From positions 1 through 64,000 of the forward strand of contig JAXEWB010000056.1 in the NCBI GenBank assembly GCA_034114085.1: a stretch of 64,000 bases of DNA, in the 5' to 3' direction. The notes under the pieces are model-generated. The model was given only the letters and a program-made list of their open reading frames with translations. It was not told the DNA's origin and ran no database searches. Origin of the DNA: Spiro-02 sp034114085. Its GTDB lineage: Bacteria > Spirochaetota > Spirochaetia > Sphaerochaetales > Sphaerochaetaceae. The translations under genes were made by a program, and so were the position numbers. Of this stretch, positions 16,487 to 25,545 are shown piece after piece (within the stretch, counting starts at the first letter, position 1; each line of letters begins with the position of its first letter).

Positions 16487-19486
16487 ATGAATAACCACTA
16501 TCCACTAAAAGCTTGGCTATCGGCATATAGAAAAGCAAAGGTAGATATGTTCTATTCAACTTATTGTGACAAAATTGCTTTGGCGCAATATGAAGAGAAC
16601 TTAATTTCTAATCTTAAAAGTTTACAACAACGATTTGATATCTGTTGCACTAATCATGATTTTTCAGCTTTTCATTCAAAGAATTTCCTAGGTGGTTTTT
16701 ATTTTGTTGGAAAAAATTATGAGAGTGCCAGTGAAAAAACATCAAAGCCAGAGGTGACATTCCGGTTGATGGCCAAACCTTCGATTGATTTCCATATATT
16801 ATCAGCTCTATGGGTACAACATATTGGAACTGTGTTTGAAAAAAGTTTTAAAGAAGAGTTCAGTGTTTTATATGCAAATCGCGTACGTATTACACAAAAA
16901 GGAGAAAATAGTTTTCAAGGATTAGGAAGTTTCTTGCCATACTCCATACAATATGGAAAGTGGAAACAACAAGCAATTAATACTATCAACATAGCCAAAG
17001 AAAATAAACGACCTTGTACTATTATCTGTCTAGACGTTTCAAATTTCTACTATTCAGTCAATCCTATGTTTTTGTTTCATCGATATTATTACGAACAACT
17101 TCAGGATAGGGAGCAAAAATTACATGAATGCTTTTGTTCTGTTCTTGAAGCCTGGAATAACGGTGTGTTCTCTAAACAATTAAAGAAACCACTAGGTTTG
17201 CCTGTTGGATTGGCGGCTTCTGGTATGGTTGCAAATCTTGCTCTTATGGAATTTGATAATATTGTAATGGAAAGTTGTTCTCCCATTCATTATGGGCGAT
17301 ATGTTGATGATATTTTAGTGGTACTTGCTGATAACAAAAAACTTAAAGAAATTGACGATTTCTTTTATATATTGAAAAATCAATGTCTGGATGGCATTAT
17401 CTTCAAACAGGATAATGATCAGGACATTTGGAATTATCTAATTAATGATTCTACTTATTCATTCAATACTTCTAAAACACAAATCATTCACGTAAATGAT
17501 GAAAAAACTACAGCGATATTTGATGTATTTGTTCAGCAACTACACGAACGAACAAGTGAATGGCGGGCGCTTCCTCAATTACCACCGAAACATCTGCTTA
17601 ATCCCCATTTTATTCAGCTCATCGATGACTCAAGTGAAATTTCTCAGAAAATAGTTGACATTAAGAATCTTGTTGTCAAATCTTCAAGATTTGGTTTTCT
17701 TTTGAGGGACTGTGAAAATATAACACGAGTGTTACTACCTTGTGAATGGCAAGAAGTGCGGCGTTGTTTTATTGATGCATATACAGCTTTTGTCATTGAA
17801 GAAAAATTGTTTATGCAATTTGAAAAATATTTGCACCGGGTAATAGAGCTTGGAGTGCTTTGTGATGATTATGAATCCATAAAACTTTTATTTGAAAAAT
17901 TAGGGAAAACTATAGAAGCACTGTTTTCACATTCAAATATAAAAATTGCTGGAGAATTTGAATGCTCGACGCTCTGCGATGAATATAAAAAATACCTAAA
18001 CACTGTTATTCGACAAGCTGTTTTATTAGCTTCTCCAAATCAATATTATCCACGGTTATGTGAGGAACTTTCAAACTCCACTTGGTTGTGTAATGGGTTT
18101 GGTGATACTACTATCCCTACTTCAAAAGTATATGAAAAGTGTTTTCTTTTTGATCTTGCATATTTCCCGACAAAATCGATAATAATCAGTTTTGAACAAA
18201 CTCCATTGGCGTTATATGATTTTGGTAAAAAAATTTTGGAAACATTTAAGATAGATGTTAGCTTTCTGGAGTATTGGAAAAAGTTAGACAATCTGATAAT
18301 CAAAAAAGAATACCGACATGTCTCAACTTCAGATTCTGTTTCATTTAGAGAAAAATTGACACATTATTTACAATTTCCTACTCGACCAATGAATGAGTAT
18401 GATATGTTTTTTTCTCTCGATGATCTTTCTCAAGGACAGTCTCTAATATACGAAGAGTTTGAAAAAATACTATACTTATTTCGAGGTTATTGTAAAACGC
18501 ATCATACAAAGAATGAATTGGAACAAAATAAAAATATATTCAAGGTTCCTCTAAATGGTTTTCCTTCAAAAACTATCAATATTGCAATTGCCAGCATATC
18601 GATGGAAAGTGAAAAACTTGATTTCATAATTAGGGGATTACCTACTCAGAAAACACTGGAAAGATATCAGCGTTTTACTGCACTTATCAACAGTATTCTT
18701 AAGTCTTCAGAAAGAATCGATTATGTTGTTTTCCCAGAGTTAGCTCTACCTTCCCGGTGGTTTATTCAAGCAGCGCATAAGCTCTTCAAAGCAAAAATCA
18801 ATATCATCTCCGGTATTGAGTATATTTCTTACACTGATAACTCTGATAATCAAATGATATCAAATCAAGTTTGGGCTTCACTGCGTCATTCATTATTCGA
18901 CTACGATTCATATATAGTTTTGCGACAAAAAAAGCTCATTCCTGCATATAAAGAACAAGAAGATATTACGAAAAAATCTTCCTTTCACTGGGAACCTGCA
19001 GTTGAGAAAAATATACAAACTGAAAACAATCCTTGGCCGATTGTCATTCAACATGGAGATTTTTTCTTCGCAATTCTTATTTGCTCTGAACTTTTGAACA
19101 TTGAATATAGAAATCATTTGCGAGGAAAAATCGATAGCTTAGTTATTCCTGAATGGAATTCTGATATTGCCACATTCAATGACTTAATCAACTCTACGGC
19201 AACGGATCTTCATGCATATATTGTTCAATGCAATAATAATCAATATGGAGATTGTAGAATCAGGGCGCCGTATAAAAAAGAGTATGAACGAGACATAATA
19301 AAAGCAAAAGGTGGTATAAATGATTATTTCTTAATTGGAAAAATTGACATTGATGCGCTACGGCAATTTCAACATAGAAGCTATCCTGATGATAGCCCCA
19401 AGGTGCTTTTCAAGCCTTTTCCAATTGGATACAAGATGTCCCCTAAACGTATTCTATCATTGACGAAAAGGTTGGCAACCAAGTGA
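16487..19486 (+). CDS. Reverse transcriptase-nitrilase fusion, DRT type 1 (UG1) defence protein
   Basis: The 999-residue protein has two parts. The N-terminal half is a reverse transcriptase: LDVSNFYYS near residues 182-190, GLPVGLAASG near 237-246 and the catalytic YVDD near 272-275. The C-terminal part is a nitrilase-fold domain with the full Glu-Lys-Cys triad: E751 in FPELALP, K815/816 in QKKLIP and C866 in LICSELL. This pairing defines the DRT1/UG1 class of unknown-group reverse transcriptases, members of which protect against phages. ATG 16487 is preferred over the upstream TTG 16478 because AAGG lies 9 bases before it. The gene is more AT-rich than its neighbours, beside a dead IS, and converges on the sugar operon, all signs of horizontal arrival. 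Confidence 0.88.
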   Translation: MNNHYPLKAWLSAYRKAKVDMFYSTYCDKIALAQYEENLISNLKSLQQRFDICCTNHDFSAFHSKNFLGGFYFVGKNYESASEKTSKPEVTFRLMAKPSIDFHILSALWVQHIGTVFEKSFKEEFSVLYANRVRITQKGENSFQGLGSFLPYSIQYGKWKQQAINTINIAKENKRPCTIICLDVSNFYYSVNPMFLFHRYYYEQLQDREQKLHECFCSVLEAWNNGVFSKQLKKPLGLPVGLAASGMVANLALMEFDNIVMESCSPIHYGRYVDDILVVLADNKKLKEIDDFFYILKNQCLDGIIFKQDNDQDIWNYLINDSTYSFNTSKTQIIHVNDEKTTAIFDVFVQQLHERTSEWRALPQLPPKHLLNPHFIQLIDDSSEISQKIVDIKNLVVKSSRFGFLLRDCENITRVLLPCEWQEVRRCFIDAYTAFVIEEKLFMQFEKYLHRVIELGVLCDDYESIKLLFEKLGKTIEALFSHSNIKIAGEFECSTLCDEYKKYLNTVIRQAVLLASPNQYYPRLCEELSNSTWLCNGFGDTTIPTSKVYEKCFLFDLAYFPTKSIIISFEQTPLALYDFGKKILETFKIDVSFLEYWKKLDNLIIKKEYRHVSTSDSVSFREKLTHYLQFPTRPMNEYDMFFSLDDLSQGQSLIYEEFEKILYLFRGYCKTHHTKNELEQNKNIFKVPLNGFPSKTINIAIASISMESEKLDFIIRGLPTQKTLERYQRFTALINSILKSSERIDYVVFPELALPSRWFIQAAHKLFKAKINIISGIEYISYTDNSDNQMISNQVWASLRHSLFDYDSYIVLRQKKLIPAYKEQEDITKKSSFHWEPAVEKNIQTENNPWPIVIQHGDFFFAILICSELLNIEYRNHLRGKIDSLVIPEWNSDIATFNDLINSTATDLHAYIVQCNNNQYGDCRIRAPYKKEYERDIIKAKGGINDYFLIGKIDIDALRQFQHRSYPDDSPKVLFKPFPIGYKMSPKRILSLTKRLATK

Positions 19487-19578
19487 ATAATTACTTTCTG
19501 GGGGGAGAAGTGAAATTGCCCGTGTAGCAGAATCTACTCTTGGGGTGGCTGACTGTCAAGAAACAAGTGGAATTCCAG

Positions 19579-20352
19579 TCAGCAAAGAACCACGTCCATC
19601 TTGTTCTTCTTTAGCTTTGTAACGATGGCGGGAGAAAGCCCTGTGTCTGAAATAATGCAGTCAATATCGTCCAGCGGGCAGACGAAAGCAAATGAACATG
19701 AACCGAACTTTGTGTGGTCGGAGACAAGCACTGTCTTGCGTCCACACTTCGTAATGGCTTTTTTGACACCTACTTCCAAATAATTCACGTTGTAAAGGCC
19801 GCTGTCAGGATCAATGGCATCACAAGCTACAAAGGTTATGTCTACCTTGAATTTGGAAATGGTGTCTTCGGTAATAGGTCCCACCACAACGCTGAAGTCT
19901 CGTCTGATCATCCCTCCGGTAAATATTACGGTGGAGGATGGATCGAATGAAACCATGTAGGCCACGTCCAGATTGTCTGTTACAATGGTCAGATTTTTCT
20001 TTTCCTTGATGGCTTCAGCAATGTATAAGGTTGTAGTTCCTGAATCAAGGAAGATGCTGTTCCCGGGTCTGACGAGAGAAGAAACATATTTTGCAATACG
20101 CTTCTTCTCCTCCGTCATTTGACCCATCTTTTCTGTTTGGAAAGGCTCATGTGAAGTACTGGTCAGCTTGATTGCTCCGCCATGGACTCTTCCGATTATC
20201 TCATTTTGGGACATCTCATCCAAATCTCTACGGATTGTCGCTTCTGAAACATCGATCTCCTTTTTCAAGTCCTTGATGGAGACATATTCCTTCTCATTGA
20301 TAATCTTTAGAAGCAACTGCTGTCTGGCATTCAACAATTCTTCACTGGCCAT
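19579..20352 (-). CDS. DeoR-family transcriptional regulator (SgcR/GlpR-like)
   Basis: The 257-residue protein has the DeoR N-terminal winged helix (YVSIKDLKKEIDVSEATIRR then DLDEMSQNEIIGRVHGGA) and a C-terminal sugar-phosphate sensor domain with DSGTTTLYIAE near residue 100 and VSDHTKFG near the end. Such proteins usually repress a sugar operon and release DNA on binding a phosphorylated sugar. It is the last gene of the long minus-strand operon starting at 29908, only 45 bp after the transketolase gene, so it probably regulates its own operon. Candidate operator repeats are at 29956-29994. Confidence 0.88.
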   Translation of the reverse strand: MASEELLNARQQLLLKIINEKEYVSIKDLKKEIDVSEATIRRDLDEMSQNEIIGRVHGGAIKLTSTSHEPFQTEKMGQMTEEKKRIAKYVSSLVRPGNSIFLDSGTTTLYIAEAIKEKKNLTIVTDNLDVAYMVSFDPSSTVIFTGGMIRRDFSVVVGPITEDTISKFKVDITFVACDAIDPDSGLYNVNYLEVGVKKAITKCGRKTVLVSDHTKFGSCSFAFVCPLDDIDCIISDTGLSPAIVTKLKKNKMDVVLC

Positions 20353-20397
20353 ACTTTCCCCTCATTAGAGCTACATAACTGTATTCTTTTCAATAGA

Positions 20398-21318
20398 TTA
20401 CGTCAACTCCCTCACTTTCTGTGCAATTTTTTCCGCCGTAAGGCCGTACAGTTCAAAAAGGTCATCTGCGATTCCTGATCTTCCAAAGTGGTCCATGATT
20501 CCGTGCCTGTATACAGGGAAACCTCCATTTTGGGAAACATACTCGCAAACCGCACCGCCAAGTCCTCCAATTACATTATGGTCTTCCACGGTAAGAATGA
20601 ACTTTGTATTCTTCATGGCGTTGTCAATCTGTTCCGTGTCAATGGGTTTGATGGAATACATGTCGCAGACACGAACTGAAATTCCTTCTTTCCTCAGGAT
20701 ATCTGAAGCCTCCTTGCATCTTCCGACCATCCTTCCGTAAGTCATGATTGTACAGTCAGACCCTTCTTCTATCCTTACACTGCCACCGATTTTGAACTCA
20801 TTGTCCTCGGTGTATATCTCTTCATTTGGGTTCTTCCCAAACCTCATGTAGAACGGCCCGTATTCTTTTCCCATGAGACAGGTGAGCTTGTAGGTCATGA
20901 TGGGGGAGGAAGGGGCGAGAATGCGGATGTTCGGTATTGCCCTCATCACTGCAACGTCTTCGATTGCCTCGTGTGTAGCTCCGTCGTATCCGGTTTCAAC
21001 TCCTGCATGGGTGCCGATTACCTTTACATCGAAATTGTTATATGCGATCATATTCCTTACTTGCTCAATGGCCCTGAGGGTAGGGAATACCGCAAATGAA
21101 CCCACGAACGAAGTTTTTCCGCAAGATGCAAGGCCACATGCAATGGAGACCATGTCCTGCTCTGCAATTCCGCATTCAATGAATCTCTCCGGGAAATCCC
21201 TTCTGAAATCTCCATAGTTGAGAGGTCCGATGCAGTCGGCGTCGACTACAACGATTTTGTCGTTTTCCTTTGCCATGTCGTGTACTGCATTACCGTATGC
21301 AATCCTGTTTGCAATCAT
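20398..21318 (-). CDS. Transketolase, C-terminal subunit
   Basis: The 306-residue protein carries the pyrimidine-binding and C-terminal domains of a split transketolase. The TPP-activating glutamate is in FIECGIAEQDMVSIACGLA near residue 50, and the end has the transketolase C-terminal pattern (VEDHNVIGGLGGAV). It pairs with the N-terminal half just upstream, overlapping its stop by ATGA. The pair moves two-carbon units between sugar phosphates, linking the operon substrate to the pentose phosphate pathway. Confidence 0.9.
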   Translation of the reverse strand: MIANRIAYGNAVHDMAKENDKIVVVDADCIGPLNYGDFRRDFPERFIECGIAEQDMVSIACGLASCGKTSFVGSFAVFPTLRAIEQVRNMIAYNNFDVKVIGTHAGVETGYDGATHEAIEDVAVMRAIPNIRILAPSSPIMTYKLTCLMGKEYGPFYMRFGKNPNEEIYTEDNEFKIGGSVRIEEGSDCTIMTYGRMVGRCKEASDILRKEGISVRVCDMYSIKPIDTEQIDNAMKNTKFILTVEDHNVIGGLGGAVCEYVSQNGGFPVYRHGIMDHFGRSGIADDLFELYGLTAEKIAQKVRELT

Positions 21319-22139
21319 ATTTCACCTCCCAATTCCTTCATTGCCTCATCGAATTCCTCTTTCGTAGGAACGGCCCCATGCCACTTGAACTTTCCTTCCA
21401 TGAAACTGACGCCGTTGCCTTTTGTCGTTTCTGCAATGATCGCGATGGGCCGTTGGTCATTTTCGTCGAATATGTGGGCGAAAGTATCTACAACGTCAAG
21501 CAGGTTGTTGCCGTTTTCCAAGTGTACGACCCTGAATCCAAATGCCTCGAACTTCTTTCCCGCATCCCCTATTGGAAGAAGTTCATCGTTTGTTCCGCTC
21601 ATCTGAACCTTGTTGTGGTCAAGAATGCAGACAAGATTATCGAGCCTGTATTTGGCCGCAGTCATTGCGGCTTCCCATATCTGTCCTTCCTGTATTTCTC
21701 CGTCGCCGACCATACACCACACTTTGTAGGACTTTTTATCTATTCTTGCGTTGAGAGCCATTCCAACGGCAGCAGATAGCCCTTGTCCGAGGGGCCCGGA
21801 GGACATGTCGATCCCTGGTGTTTTGGGGTTTGGAGCTCCCTGCAGGTGACTGTCATACATTCTCAGGCGGTCAAGATCCTTGACGGGAAAAAAGCCCCGT
21901 CGGGCCAAAGCCGCGTACAGGATTGGACAGGAGTGGCCTTTGCTGAGAACGAACCTGTCCCTATCCGGCCATTTTGGGTCTTCCGGCCTCACATTGAGCG
22001 TATGGAAATATAGTGCGGTCACCATTTCTGCCATGGAATAGCATCCTCCGATATGGCCGCTCTTCGCATTGTAGATTGCCTTTAGAGCATCGATTTTCAG
22101 TGTTTTCACCATCTGTTCCAGATTGTTGATGTCGACCAA
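21315..22139 (-). CDS. Transketolase, N-terminal (TPP-binding) subunit
   Basis: The 274-residue protein contains the TPP/magnesium motif GDGEIQEGQIWEAAM ending in LDHNKVQ near residues 145-175, and the early GHIGGCYSMAE. The start is TTG at 22139 with a strong AGGAGG 6 bases upstream. No in-frame ATG fits the family start as well. Splitting of transketolase into two genes is common in carbohydrate operons of Firmicutes and spirochaetes. Confidence 0.9.
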   Translation of the reverse strand: MVDINNLEQMVKTLKIDALKAIYNAKSGHIGGCYSMAEMVTALYFHTLNVRPEDPKWPDRDRFVLSKGHSCPILYAALARRGFFPVKDLDRLRMYDSHLQGAPNPKTPGIDMSSGPLGQGLSAAVGMALNARIDKKSYKVWCMVGDGEIQEGQIWEAAMTAAKYRLDNLVCILDHNKVQMSGTNDELLPIGDAGKKFEAFGFRVVHLENGNNLLDVVDTFAHIFDENDQRPIAIIAETTKGNGVSFMEGKFKWHGAVPTKEEFDEAMKELGGEI

Positions 22140-22154
22140 TTGAGTCCTCCTTTC

Positions 22155-23039
22155 TTAACGGAACATATTGTCCATTATTGACGATGTTTCTCTTGCAACC
22201 CTTTCAGGCGCCGAAACATCGACGTTTAGTTCAGCGGTGATCCATCCGTCGTATCCGATTGTCTTCAGGGATTCCGATACGGCGGAGAAGTCTATGTTCC
22301 CCTTGCCCAGTTCAACAAACGCATCCAGAGTCAGTTTGCCTTTCTGGTAGTCCTTCACGTGTACTCTTCCGATTCTGGAACCGAGGATCTCAATCCAGTG
22401 GTGTGGAATGCCGTAAGGGCAGGCGTTACCTACGTCGAAATATGATTTGAGACGCTTGGAGCCAATGGTATCGATGAATGTACACATTTCAAGAGGAGAG
22501 AGCAGAAAGTTGCTCCAGATGTTCTCCACACAAAGGGTCACTTTCTCTTTTTCGGCATATTGTATAGCTTTGCTGAATCCCTCTAGCGCTCTGTCATAGG
22601 CTTTGTCGTATCTTATGTCTTCCTCAGAAGGGTGATAGGCATTCTTGTCGGAAGTATCTGATGCAGGATGCAGGTCGTTCACCGGAAAAGCGACGGACAC
22701 AAAGCCGGGCAAGGCAAGTATGGAATCCACCCCCAGTCCGTGAGCGATGTCTATCTGTCTTCGAAGGGTATCCAGAGCCTTCTGCCTTATGGCGGAAGAA
22801 TCGCTTGTGAAGGAACATGTCCAATTAAGGGAATTCGTGAGGGAGAGGAGTTCGATACCCGCATCGTCTGCACTCTTCCTTATTTCCGACAATTCTCTAG
22901 GCGTGGCGTTTACGTGACATTCCCCCTCCTTGAGCACTACAAGCTCTACTCCGTCAAAACCACACGTCTTCGCAAAGGTGAATTTTTCCCCAAGACTCAT
23001 TTCGACAGGCAGTGCCCAGTAGTGGATTCCTTTCTTCAT
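22155..23039 (-). CDS. Sugar phosphate isomerase/epimerase (xylose-isomerase-like TIM barrel)
   Basis: The 294-residue protein belongs to the AP_endonuc_2/xylose isomerase-like TIM-barrel group. Landmarks are the metal-binding glutamate in VTLCVENIWSNF, YFDVGNACPYG and the late GRVHVKDY with WITAELN near the C-terminus. Relatives include L-ribulose-5-phosphate 3-epimerase and tagatose 3-epimerase. It overlaps the M42 gene by ATGA, so it is co-translated. In this operon it most likely interconverts a keto-sugar or its phosphate before transketolase and RPE act. Confidence 0.8.
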   Translation of the reverse strand: MKKGIHYWALPVEMSLGEKFTFAKTCGFDGVELVVLKEGECHVNATPRELSEIRKSADDAGIELLSLTNSLNWTCSFTSDSSAIRQKALDTLRRQIDIAHGLGVDSILALPGFVSVAFPVNDLHPASDTSDKNAYHPSEEDIRYDKAYDRALEGFSKAIQYAEKEKVTLCVENIWSNFLLSPLEMCTFIDTIGSKRLKSYFDVGNACPYGIPHHWIEILGSRIGRVHVKDYQKGKLTLDAFVELGKGNIDFSAVSESLKTIGYDGWITAELNVDVSAPERVARETSSIMDNMFR

Positions 23040-24145
23040 CTTCGCTCCTCATCCAAGCTGTATCTATTGAGGTCTGTATTTCCATCTATGGAGGAGACAA
23101 GGGTTGCGACAAGTTTCCCTAAATTCTCTATGTCGGAAATTGAAGCGACCTCCACAGGGGAATGTGTGTAGCGTGCAGGGAACCCAAGGTCAAGGCATGC
23201 CGTTCCTTCTCCTTCCATCTGGAGATATGCCGATTCGGTGATGATTCCGAGAGATGCAAACCTCTGGTGCGGTATGCGTTGTTCATCCGCGACAGTTTCC
23301 GCCAGCTTCACCAGGTTCTCGTTTGGGATCATTCCGTTCAAAGTTCCCCTGCCGTGGAAATTGTAGAGATTGATTGTAGGACCCTTTCCCACCGCGTTCT
23401 GGAATTTGTCCGCGAGGTCGGGCGTATCGCCGGCAAGGATGACGTCCAGGCCTATTGCGACATCCGGCTTGACTGATCTGGCGGCAAATACCGCTCCACG
23501 AATATTGAACTCTTCCCAAACTGTTCCGCAAATGTACACAGTGCTCTTTGGCCGTTTTTTCGACAGGAGTTCTGCCGCCTTGAGAAGGGCGGCCAGCCCC
23601 CCTCTGTCGTCTAGGGCGGTGCCGGAGACTTTGTCTTTTCCAAGAGTTTCAAAACTGGGTCTGTAGATTGCGGGACATCCTACATCTATTCCCATTTCCA
23701 ATACTTCTTTCCTGTTTGATGCGCCGACATCAATATTAAGGGAAGTTACAAGATCAACCTTGTACTTCTCTTCCTGAGAAGACGCATGGTGGGCTTTGTT
23801 TCCAATAATACCGGGAACGAATCTGCCTTCCTTTGTCCTGATGGAAAGACGGAGGGCGGGAAGAACCTTTTCTGGTATTCCTCCAAGTCTGTCGACCTGA
23901 ATGAAACCGTCTTCGTTGATGCGCCTTACGATGAAGCCAAGTTGATCCATATGAGCATATGCCATAATTATGGGAGCATCTTTTTCGGTTCCTTCAAATT
24001 TGGCGATTATACTTCCCATTTTGTCCATTCTCACTTCATCGGCATATTCCGACAGCCATGCCGAGAATACCTTGGCGACCTCCCTTTCATATCCGGAAGG
24101 GGATGGTGCGAGACAGAGTTTTTCCAAAGCTTCCCTTATGTTCAT
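23036..24145 (-). CDS. M42-family metallo-aminopeptidase/deacylase-like protein (SgcX-like)
   Basis: This is a 369-residue co-catalytic metalloenzyme. It has the first metal histidine in AYAHMDQLGF near residue 65, the bridging aspartate in GTALDDRGGLAA near 175, and the catalytic glutamate pair in TVWEEFNIRGA. ATG 24145 is chosen over 24163 because GAGGAG is correctly spaced and it overlaps the RPE stop by ATGA. M42 enzymes cleave N-terminal residues from peptides, but a member (SgcX) also sits in the E. coli sgc sugar locus, where its role is unknown. The same association here argues for a real metabolic link. Confidence 0.85.
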   Translation of the reverse strand: MNIREALEKLCLAPSPSGYEREVAKVFSAWLSEYADEVRMDKMGSIIAKFEGTEKDAPIIMAYAHMDQLGFIVRRINEDGFIQVDRLGGIPEKVLPALRLSIRTKEGRFVPGIIGNKAHHASSQEEKYKVDLVTSLNIDVGASNRKEVLEMGIDVGCPAIYRPSFETLGKDKVSGTALDDRGGLAALLKAAELLSKKRPKSTVYICGTVWEEFNIRGAVFAARSVKPDVAIGLDVILAGDTPDLADKFQNAVGKGPTINLYNFHGRGTLNGMIPNENLVKLAETVADEQRIPHQRFASLGIITESAYLQMEGEGTACLDLGFPARYTHSPVEVASISDIENLGKLVATLVSSIDGNTDLNRYSLDEERR

Positions 24146-24795
24146 TGTTTTCTCCTCAAACAATACGTGTTATTAAGCACTTCAACTCTCGCCCTTGGGT
24201 TTGGGAACGAGAAGACTAATCTTCCTAGGACAACAGAATCAAAGTTTCCAGCGCCCAATTCCTTCATACAATCTTCGTCTATCCCTCCGTCGGCAACAGT
24301 TCTTATTCTTTTTGGCAGAAGCCTTCTTGCTGCAAGAGCCTTGTCAAAGGCCTCCTTGGAGAATTCTTCCCTGATTGGTCGTGGTGCGCTTGTCAAAAAC
24401 AGAAGTCCATCCGTCTTGTCCAGATATTCCTTGACGCTTTCCAGTCCTGTACCTGCTTTGAGTGCAAGGCCCGCCTTCATTCCGAACACTCGGCAGGTTT
24501 CAAGATAACAAGAAGCGTCTGGGAGGGCCTCTATGTGGGAAAAGACTTCCGTAATGCCTGCTGCTGCAAGGTCTTCAAGATAATCCATCGGGTTGGTGGT
24601 CATGAGGTGGACCTGAATGCTTTTGGCCTTTGTTCTTGAAGCCACAGCTTTGACGGTCTTTATTCCGAATGTAATGTTCGGCGTAAAATTTCCATCCTCC
24701 ACATCTATGTGGAGAAAGGGCCAGGAGCCTAGATTCTCAAGTGTATCGCCATATTTCAGAGGATCTGAGGATGCTATAGACGGATATATGTCCAT
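24142..24795 (-). CDS. Ribulose-phosphate 3-epimerase family protein (SgcE-like)
   Basis: The 217-residue TIM barrel has the RPE hallmarks: YPSIASSDPLKYGD at the start, the metal-binding HIDVEDGNFTPN near residue 30, VHLMTTNP near 65 and TVADGGIDEDC near 165. It would interconvert ribulose-5-phosphate and xylulose-5-phosphate or a related pair such as allulose-6-phosphate. It is slightly divergent from housekeeping RPE, as expected for an operon-specific copy. Confidence 0.85.
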   Translation of the reverse strand: MDIYPSIASSDPLKYGDTLENLGSWPFLHIDVEDGNFTPNITFGIKTVKAVASRTKAKSIQVHLMTTNPMDYLEDLAAAGITEVFSHIEALPDASCYLETCRVFGMKAGLALKAGTGLESVKEYLDKTDGLLFLTSAPRPIREEFSKEAFDKALAARRLLPKRIRTVADGGIDEDCMKELGAGNFDSVVLGRLVFSFPNPRARVEVLNNTYCLRRKQ

Positions 24796-24796
24796 G

Positions 24797-25537
24797 TCAC
24801 CACCACTTGATCTGTTCGGTCACATGCTTTCTTATGTCCACAAACTTTTCCGAAGAGATGTCTCTGGGGTGGGGCATGTCGAGATACAGTTCTTCCTTGA
24901 TTTTTGCAGGCTTGTTGGTAAGGATAATGATCCTGTCAGCAAGGTACACGGCTTCTTCAATGTTGTGAGTGATGAATATGACTGTACTTCCAAAGGTTTT
25001 CCAGAGCCTGATTACCTCATCCTCCAGATAGAACCTCATCTTGATGTCCATTTGTCCATATGGTTCATCCATCAGAAGAAAGTCAGGGTGCATCGCAAAG
25101 CTTCTTCCTATGACGATTCTCTGTTCGCTGCTTACGGAGAGTTGATGGGGGTACTGCTTGCGAAATGCATCGAGACCCAGAAGATCCAGCATTTCCTGCG
25201 TTCTTTCCTTAATTACTTGAGACGGCTCCTTTTTTACCTTCATGCCAAAGGCAATGTTTTCCTCAACGGTGAGCCAAGGGAATGCCGAGGGCTCCTGGAA
25301 TGCGAAGGAGATGTTGTGGACTTTCGGGTCTGCCGGTTGCCCGTCGATAAGGATTTCTCCGGCTGTCGGCTCGATCAGTTTTGTCAAAAGGTTGAGGAAG
25401 GTGGTCTTGCCGCAACCTGTCGGTCCGACTACGCACACGAATTCACCCTTTCTGATGTTGAAGGAGACGTCATCAAGAACGAGAAGATCCCCAAATTTCT
25501 TTGTCAGGTTCCTTACGTCAATTTTTACGTTATCCAT
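24797..25537 (-). CDS. ABC transporter ATP-binding protein (NitT/TauT type)
   Basis: This 246-residue ABC ATPase has Walker A VGPTGCGKTTFLNLL near residues 37-51, a signature LSVSSEQRIVIGRSFAM that departs from LSGGQ, Walker B FLLMDEPYGQMD and the H-loop IFITHNIEEAV. The degenerate signature (LSVSSEQ) is worth noting: in a two-ATPase transporter one composite site may be inactive, and the partner at 25546-26322 has a normal LSGGM. It belongs with the two permeases and binding protein upstream. Confidence 0.88.
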   Translation of the reverse strand: MDNVKIDVRNLTKKFGDLLVLDDVSFNIRKGEFVCVVGPTGCGKTTFLNLLTKLIEPTAGEILIDGQPADPKVHNISFAFQEPSAFPWLTVEENIAFGMKVKKEPSQVIKERTQEMLDLLGLDAFRKQYPHQLSVSSEQRIVIGRSFAMHPDFLLMDEPYGQMDIKMRFYLEDEVIRLWKTFGSTVIFITHNIEEAVYLADRIIILTNKPAKIKEELYLDMPHPRDISSEKFVDIRKHVTEQIKWW

Positions 25538-25545
25538 TATTCACC

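Noticed and set aside
19548..19583. Shared terminator between the converging DRT1 and DeoR genes
   Set aside because: The 8 bp arms GCTGACTG/CAGTCAGC have a 20-base loop, overlap the DeoR stop codon and have no T tract, so the support is too weak to annotate.
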